This document shows, piece after piece, positions 14,974-19,953 of a stretch of 19,953 nucleotides of DNA (position 1 is the first letter of the stretch; each line of letters opens with the position of its first letter). The translations under genes and the position numbers were made by a program. The notes beneath the pieces are model-generated. The model worked only from the letters and a program-made list of their open reading frames with translations, was not told the DNA's origin and did not search any database. The stretch spans positions 1 through 19,953 of the forward strand of contig JAPLNJ010000830.1 of assembly GCA_026692885.1 (NCBI GenBank), given 5' to 3'. Source of the stretch: Planctomycetota bacterium. Its GTDB lineage: Bacteria > Planctomycetota > Planctomycetia > Pirellulales > Pirellulaceae.

Positions 14974-15124
14974 TAATTCCCGGTGGGCCGCGGTCGCTTT
15001 GTCAAACGTGGTTGCGCCGTCGCCCTTTGAATCGCGGCGGGAACGGCTTGCGAAGGCCCACCGTGATGTGCGCTCCTTCGGCCCACCGTACGAATTATCC
15101 GGGTTCAGCTTATCCTGGTTCAGC
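14974..15124. repeat. Inverted repeat and 15-bp tandem in the convergent gap
   Basis: Seen: TAATTCCCGGTGGGCC (14974-14989) is an imperfect inverted match of GGCCCACCGTACGAATTA (15080-15097). Another GGCCCACCG lies at 15055-15063. Next to it TTATCCGGGTTCAGC (15095-15109) is repeated as TTATCCTGGTTCAGC (15110-15124), ending two bases before the propeller gene's stop. No gene in 14940-15126. The fold may end transcription from both sides, but no T-run is present. Confidence 0.5.
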
Positions 15125-15126
15125 CA

Positions 15127-18100
15127 TCACCGGCTGACCAACTCCAGGGTGTCCCAGAAGAGGTCGGCGTGGTCGCCATTGCGGAGAAAGTGGGCCTCGA
15201 TCGTCAGCCAACCTGACTGGCCGGCTTGGCCGGTCAGGTCGACTTCGAGCGTTTTCCACGGTTGCGGGTCTGCCGTGGCGGTGACTTCTTTGGAGAAGAC
15301 ATCCTGTTCACCGAGCCGAACTTGTAGTTTCCACTCCTGTCCAGGTTCGTTGCCCACGCTCAGTCGGAGCTTGGTCTGGCCTTCCTGGGGAATGCTGATT
15401 CTGCGAGTCAGAATTATCGGCAGACCCGAGCGACAGCGGGTGCCCGGCACATCTCGCCGGCCCCACCGTTCGGTCTCCACGGCTTGCGGTCCGACTGGTT
15501 CGCCACAAACCAGACGCCAGGGGCCGAGCTTCTGCACCATGGCAGCCACCAATCGCTGCGGCAGATGTCCCGTCCAGGGATCGATTGACCCCAAGTCCGG
15601 TTCGGGCTTCTGAGCCGGACCTTGGGGCACTAACTCGATCAACTCGCGCGTCGTCTGATCGTGGCCGCGCCCAAGAAACGTCCACAGGCGGCCCTGCGCA
15701 ACAACCAACGGGCCAAGACGCGGGTCCGGATCTCCAGGGATGTTCAGTCGCGTCACGGCCCGAGCCAGCCCGGTGTTGGGGTCCAGCCACGCCAGTTGCG
15801 GTTGGAAGCCTGGCTTACCATCTTCCAGGGCCACTCGCCGTGAGTACAAGATGCCATCATCAGCGGTCAGCAAGGCAGTCAACAACTCGGCGGCCGGATG
15901 CGTCCAGAGTTTCTTGCCGGTTTCGCCATCCAACGCCAGCAGGCCGTCGTCCAGTTGAACGATGACGCGTCCGGCGGCCAGGCCGACGATTCCTCGGCTG
16001 GTCGGCAGGACCACGCTCCAGATCGAACGCCCCGTGTCGGTGGCCAGACGCTGGACCGATCGCAGGCCGGGTTGAGTCACGTACAGGGCATTGCCCGCCG
16101 CGAGCGGACGATTGAAATCCTGCGTGACCCACTGCAACTCTTCGTTCGGTGGCAGCAAGGTATGCCGCCGCAGCCACCGCAGAGTCCCGTCCACGTCGCA
16201 GCAAAACGTAAGACCGGCCACGGCAACCGCCAGACCGTCGTCCAACGGCGTCACTTCGCAGTAGCGTCTGCGCGCCCAGACTTCATTCAGACGCAGGAGG
16301 TCGTGTTGCCGAATCACCCGGCCCGATTCGGCATCCAGGATGGCCAGTCGCAGTTGGTTCTCGTCTGGTTCGAGCTGCGACAAAGTCAGGGCGACCAGTT
16401 GGCCTTGGATCCATAAGGGATCGGAGACGAAATGCCGGTTGGCGACGGGTTCCGAAGTCCACCGGGTTTCACCGGTGCGTTTGTCCAGACAGACCAACTG
16501 GGCCGTGGGCTGGTACAGCAGGCGGACGAAGACGCACTGGGGCGTAATCAGCGGCCGCATGCGAACCAAGCCCCAGTCCTGGGCGCGGAGCACGCCATCT
16601 TGCGCCAGCTGTCCCTGCCACTTGCGTTGTCCGCTCGTCAAGTCGTAGGCGGCAACCTGGAAGCGATTGCTGACGTACAGTGTGTTGCCTTCGACCGCAG
16701 TCGCCAGTTGGCGGCCGACCCAGTCGACGTTGAAACGCCGCGCGTTGGGGACAAGTTCTGTGGCCGGATCGCGTCCCACAGCTCCATCTAGCTGGCCCCG
16801 CGGCACGATGTTGAACCCCGTCGGCTGGGGCGCGGTAGGCAGGCTGGTGTCAAACGCACGGGCCGTGGTGGGTTCGGCCGAATTCTGTTTCAACATTTCC
16901 GCCAGCAGCGACTCAAAAGCCTCGGCTCTCACGCCCACGCCGCCCAATTTGACATCCATGCTCGTGGGCCGGCCGACCTGCCGGCCGACCATCGCGGCGG
17001 CGAGCCGAACTCGGGGAGCCAGATCCCGCTTGGACGCCGCGCTCGCCGAACGGGCTGCTTGACGGTATTGGGCCACGGCGGCCAGGAACCAGCCGCTGGA
17101 CAAGGCGCGGTCGCCCAGCCAACGATGGGCCTCGGCGGCCGCTTCCGAACCGGCGTACTGGATGGTCGCCAGCTGAACGACTGCCGCGTTGCTGTCCCGC
17201 GCAGCCTGTTGGACACGCAGCAGCGCGGCGGGGCCGAATCGCTCGCGGATGCGGGCCGCCAGTTCCGGACGGGTGTCCAGTGCCAGCCGCAAGGCCGTCG
17301 GCAACGACACCAGCAGCTGTCGGTCATCCAGGCTGGGTGTCAACCCGGACGTGAGGCCGGGTTCGACGGCGGCGATGAACCGTGCCGCCTCGTCCAACGA
17401 GCCGCCGTCCAGCGCCGAGCGCAGTTCGGTCAGCACATTGTAGGTCTCACGGCTGACGTCGGGAGTCCACGGATGCCGCCAGTCTTCGTGCAGTCCGGCG
17501 ACGGCGCCGCGAGTTTCGCGGCGCCACTGATTGCGAACGGCGATGGCTTCTGCCCAGGGCAGCAGGCCCAGGCCCTCCTGCGATCGGAAGAACCTCAGTT
17601 GGCGGCAGAAATCATGTAGCTCAGCCCAACGTTGTTGCTCGGCCAATTGCATCAGTTCCAGGCGGACCGTGTCCTCGCGGAACAAGCGAACCTGGTGCGC
17701 AGTGGCCAGCGGCACGGACATTGCCGCCTGGCGGATCCACGAGAAGGGCCGTTCGCCTTGTTGTTCGAAGGCTCTCAAGCCCAGCTGGTGATAGCGTTGG
17801 AGGAGGGTCTCGGCACAGGTCACGTCGTCCCGCGTATCCAGCAGCAGGGCCAGTTCCTTCAGCAGGGCTCGCTGTTGCTCCACCGGCCAGCCACGCTGCA
17901 CGGTATCCTCCCACAGCATGCCGACCAAGGAATTCGCCAACTCCCGCGCGCAGCCCGCGCCCAGGGTGCGCACGGCACACGCCCGCCGCCACTCGTCCAG
18001 GTCCACGTCCGCGGGCAGTGATTCCGTAGCTCTGGCGACCCACAGGCCGATGTGCGCAGCGTCGATTAACGATTTCGCGCGCTCAAGCAGCAGACGCGGG

Positions 18101-19479
18101 GCCAGTGAGGTGAGGAGCGGCAATTCACGCACCGTCACCCGTCGCAACCTGATTCGGCAGCCGTCCAGCTTGGGCACATGCTGCACGCCGAACGAGGTCA
18201 CATTGCCAGAGCGACTGCCCCATGGAGCCTCGGGAATCGCCCAGTGCACGCCGTCCGGGCTGATCCACCAGCGTACGGCTCCACAACCGAAGATGAGCCG
18301 AATCCACTGGTGTTCAGCGGCGAAAGCGACCGTGTGGTCGGCGACGGGCGGGAAATCGTGCTCGTACGTGGTGTCGTCGTCCCGTACCGTAAGGCAGGTT
18401 CGTCCGCTGCGGCGGTCCCGCACGAAGCGGATGGCTTCGGTGGGCAGGCCCTCTCCCCGTCCCAGGAACACACCCGTTCCGGGCGTGGCTTGGTCGACTT
18501 CGACGATCACCTCGTACACTCCGCCCGACTTCGGCAGCAGCGTAATCACCGAGCCGCTGCGTTCCGCCTTGTCGGCACTCAACTGCACGGTCCCGTCCGG
18601 AGCCATGGTAAACTGCGCACCCGGACCCAACTTCGGCGTCCACTCCAGCTCCCCAGGACGAGCAGAGTCTAGCACGCTGGCGGTCTCAACAGGGCCTTGG
18701 TCGGGAGACTGGCCCCCACGATCGTCGTTTGGCGGCGGTTGGCTGCGTACGGCGGCAATTCCGCAAACAGCCGCCTTGCCCTCCAGGTACACGGCCTCCG
18801 GCACCTGCTCGCAGGGTGCTCGCAGCAGCACGATGTCGCCGCGGCTGAGCAGTAGTTCCTGCGCATGCCAACGCACTTCGAAGGTGCCGCCGCGTCGCAG
18901 CTCCGTGCGACGCGCCCGGCCCTCGTCGGTCGCGGTCAAGACGTAGGATTCGGGCTGAGGCGCGCCAGGCTTACGCGTGGTGATGTAGGCGGCCCAGCCG
19001 TCCTGTTCTTCCTCGTGGTACGCCAACGTGACGCCCTGGACGCCGTGAAATAGGTGCAGACGCAGGTGACTGAAGCGTTGCAGCGACAGACGCCACGCCA
19101 CCTCGGGCCGCCACGGCATCTGCAGCTTTGCCAAGCCCTCCAACTCCGCGCAGTGGCCGGCCTCGATCTGCGCCGGACGCACGTCGAATCGTTGCCCAGG
19201 CACCGGGGCGAACCACTTCTTCAGATCGTCGGGCTGCGTCAGTGCCCGGGGATCGAAGTCACCGAAGCAAACACTCGCGAAAGTCGGCAATTCGTCGGCC
19301 ACTTCCCACGATTGTTGCCAAGGCGGTGGGTCTTGCCCCAGGGCCTGGGGCATCAGGCAGCCGAAAACGAGCACGCTGAGCGAAACCCGCCTCAGCCAGT
19401 GTCCGGACCTGCCGCCGCGTGCTTGGAGAACCGCGATCTGCCGGTCGAAGTCTGTCGGTACCATCGTATGGGCATCCAT
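15127..19479 (-). CDS. Giant secreted PQQ-type beta-propeller protein
   Basis: 1450 residues, probably exported; function unknown. Start at the ATG 19479 (AGGA about eleven bases upstream; a second ATG five codons in is less likely). Seen: a signal peptide around residues 30-48 (RRVSLSVLVFGCLMPQALG). A beta-rich, possibly LamG/DUF1583-like module follows at about 290-450. An alpha-helical, TPR-like stretch spans about 460-870, including AAAEAHRWLGDRALSSGWF. Then comes a PQQ-like propeller at about 925-1290 with repeated blade ends: YDLTSGQRKW, LDKRTGETRW, ATDTGRSIW, LDGETGKKLW. A C-terminal beta-sandwich, maybe carbohydrate-binding-like, covers about 1350-1450 and ends DHADLFWDTLELVSR. PQQ-type blades bind the cofactor only in dehydrogenases; no dehydrogenase signature was seen, so a structural or protein-binding role is as likely. 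Such modular giants are frequent in planctomycetes (family knowledge). No partner gene adjacent. Confidence 0.88.
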   Translation of the reverse strand: MDAHTMVPTDFDRQIAVLQARGGRSGHWLRRVSLSVLVFGCLMPQALGQDPPPWQQSWEVADELPTFASVCFGDFDPRALTQPDDLKKWFAPVPGQRFDVRPAQIEAGHCAELEGLAKLQMPWRPEVAWRLSLQRFSHLRLHLFHGVQGVTLAYHEEEQDGWAAYITTRKPGAPQPESYVLTATDEGRARRTELRRGGTFEVRWHAQELLLSRGDIVLLRAPCEQVPEAVYLEGKAAVCGIAAVRSQPPPNDDRGGQSPDQGPVETASVLDSARPGELEWTPKLGPGAQFTMAPDGTVQLSADKAERSGSVITLLPKSGGVYEVIVEVDQATPGTGVFLGRGEGLPTEAIRFVRDRRSGRTCLTVRDDDTTYEHDFPPVADHTVAFAAEHQWIRLIFGCGAVRWWISPDGVHWAIPEAPWGSRSGNVTSFGVQHVPKLDGCRIRLRRVTVRELPLLTSLAPRLLLERAKSLIDAAHIGLWVARATESLPADVDLDEWRRACAVRTLGAGCARELANSLVGMLWEDTVQRGWPVEQQRALLKELALLLDTRDDVTCAETLLQRYHQLGLRAFEQQGERPFSWIRQAAMSVPLATAHQVRLFREDTVRLELMQLAEQQRWAELHDFCRQLRFFRSQEGLGLLPWAEAIAVRNQWRRETRGAVAGLHEDWRHPWTPDVSRETYNVLTELRSALDGGSLDEAARFIAAVEPGLTSGLTPSLDDRQLLVSLPTALRLALDTRPELAARIRERFGPAALLRVQQAARDSNAAVVQLATIQYAGSEAAAEAHRWLGDRALSSGWFLAAVAQYRQAARSASAASKRDLAPRVRLAAAMVGRQVGRPTSMDVKLGGVGVRAEAFESLLAEMLKQNSAEPTTARAFDTSLPTAPQPTGFNIVPRGQLDGAVGRDPATELVPNARRFNVDWVGRQLATAVEGNTLYVSNRFQVAAYDLTSGQRKWQGQLAQDGVLRAQDWGLVRMRPLITPQCVFVRLLYQPTAQLVCLDKRTGETRWTSEPVANRHFVSDPLWIQGQLVALTLSQLEPDENQLRLAILDAESGRVIRQHDLLRLNEVWARRRYCEVTPLDDGLAVAVAGLTFCCDVDGTLRWLRRHTLLPPNEELQWVTQDFNRPLAAGNALYVTQPGLRSVQRLATDTGRSIWSVVLPTSRGIVGLAAGRVIVQLDDGLLALDGETGKKLWTHPAAELLTALLTADDGILYSRRVALEDGKPGFQPQLAWLDPNTGLARAVTRLNIPGDPDPRLGPLVVAQGRLWTFLGRGHDQTTRELIELVPQGPAQKPEPDLGSIDPWTGHLPQRLVAAMVQKLGPWRLVCGEPVGPQAVETERWGRRDVPGTRCRSGLPIILTRRISIPQEGQTKLRLSVGNEPGQEWKLQVRLGEQDVFSKEVTATADPQPWKTLEVDLTGQAGQSGWLTIEAHFLRNGDHADLFWDTLELVSR

Positions 19480-19500
19480 TTCTTAACGCGTCCTGCGGCC

Positions 19501-19550
19501 GCAACGAAAGTAGCATGGCTCTCCAGAGCCGTGTGCGACACTTTCGTGGC
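19501..19550. repeat. Nested palindrome upstream of the propeller gene
   Basis: Seen: outer arms GCAACGAAAGT (19501-19511) and ACTTTCGTGGC (19540-19550), 10 of 11 complementary, enclosing CATGGCTCT-CC-AGAGCCGTG (about 19514-19533). It lies 22-71 bases before the propeller gene's start, so it could shape that gene's leader or promoter. The sequence resembles a dispersed planctomycete repeat, from memory. Confidence 0.55.
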
Positions 19551-19571
19551 GAGTCACTATCGCTATGTGGC

Positions 19572-19702
19572 CTAGTGCGTCTTCAAGGCTAAAAAGTGGG
19601 GTAAGCATCCTGCTTGCCTTTCGAATCATCGCGTGAAACGCAAGCTGGAAGCTTACGCCACCGCATCGGTCACCCCACGATTAAGCCTTGACGACGCACT
19701 AG
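19572..19702. mobile_element. 131-bp TIR element, copy 2 (MITE-like)
   Basis: Seen: same length, orientation and CTAG borders as 490-620, about 8 differences. Its 31-bp terminal inverted repeats are better preserved here (27 of 31): left end CTAGTGCGTCTTCAAGGCT and then AAAAAGTGGGGT, right end the near-complement. No open frame of its own; a 97-codon minus-strand frame crossing it is judged spurious. The two copies frame the whole gene block of the window but are 19 kb apart, so they need not act together. Confidence 0.75.
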
Positions 19703-19748
19703 GACTGCGACTGGGCATTTTAGCCGTTGGCCAGAGTAAGGCAATCAT

Positions 19749-19899
19749 GCGTCCGCTCCCGGCGGACGCCACGCTTGCCTCGCCGGGCGAGACCGGTTGC
19801 ATCCTCGGGTGAGACCGGTATCTTGGAGGATTGTGAGCCGTGACAAAACGGCCATGATCGTAGCGCTGCAAAATGTAGTCAGTTTGCAACCTTACGATC
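19749..19899. repeat. Small hairpins and a direct repeat at the window end
   Basis: Seen: GCGTCCGC-TCCCG-GCGGACGC (19749-19769). GGGCGAGACCGGT (19785-19797) is repeated as GGGTGAGACCGGT (19807-19819), 22 bp apart. A two-part stem has GATCGTA/TACGATC outside and TGCAAA/TTTGCA inside (19856-19899, loop of ten). No coding region is convincing in 19703-19953, and none of the hairpins is followed by a T-run. Confidence 0.45.
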
Positions 19900-19953
19900 G
19901 AGGCCCATCTGCGAATGCCCCCGGCTTGCCCCTCGTCGTTATACACAAGTTTT

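Noticed and set aside
17918..18946. 342-codon plus-strand open frame
   Set aside because: Antisense to the propeller gene; Arg/Ser-rich shadow composition without domains.
490..19702. Composite transposon bounded by the two 131-bp elements
   Set aside because: The genes between are housekeeping (ileS, argCJ, mraZ-rsmH) with uniform character and no transposase; two dispersed copies explain the pattern better.
19653..19946. 97-codon minus-strand frame
   Set aside because: It ends inside the 131-bp mobile element and shows no recognisable protein features.

Overview
The window looks like chromosomal DNA from a planctomycete, probably of the Pirellulales type. The evidence is high GC, an isolated mraZ-rsmH pair without the rest of a division/cell-wall cluster, a long type-2-like IleS carrying [11 protein letters not shown] where relatives have a Cys-x-x-Cys pair, a giant secreted PQQ-type beta-propeller protein, and intergenic spaces full of short palindromic dispersed repeats. 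The assignment rests on recognition from memory; no search was run.

Layout. 1-620 has no gene and is an array of palindromic repeats ending in a 131-bp terminal-inverted-repeat element. From 10894 down to 621 all genes are on the minus strand, in transcription order: a GT4-type glycosyltransferase; mraZ; rsmH; a small one-pass membrane protein in the place where ftsL usually sits; a SLOG-type putative molybdenum-cofactor carrier; argC and argJ; a 134-residue protein that is almost half Asp/Glu; and ileS, whose start overlaps the acidic gene's stop. Three minus-strand promoter candidates can be read: before mraZ (overlapped by five MraZ boxes), before argC, and before the acidic gene-ileS pair. 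On the plus strand, 11179-14939 holds a PAS-PAS-SpoIIE-type phosphatase, a Tat-exported sugar-isomerase-like TIM barrel, and a small secreted protein with a CAP-like C-terminus. A 1450-residue secreted propeller protein on the minus strand (19479-15127) converges on these. 19480-19953 has no convincing gene and contains a second, 94% identical copy of the 131-bp element.

Functional links. argC and argJ catalyse two steps of the acetylated arginine pathway and look like one operon. MraZ probably represses its own promoter and, through it, rsmH and the small membrane protein. The acidic protein and IleS are probably translationally coupled. The phosphatase has the output domain of RsbU-type anti-anti-sigma phosphatases, but no partner-switch gene is in the window.

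Most notable: (i) five TGGGN-type MraZ boxes at exact 10-bp spacing over the mraZ -10 and ribosome-binding site; (ii) a compact palindromic element inserted at the phosphatase stop codon with an 11-bp flanking duplication; (iii) two copies of a 131-bp TIR element, one touching the ileS stop codon; (iv) three units of one bipartite repeat next to a 29-bp perfect palindrome; (v) the acidic protein coupled to ileS; (vi) a structured leader before the CAP-like gene. I did not see a defence system, CRISPR array, phage, or clear new multigene system.
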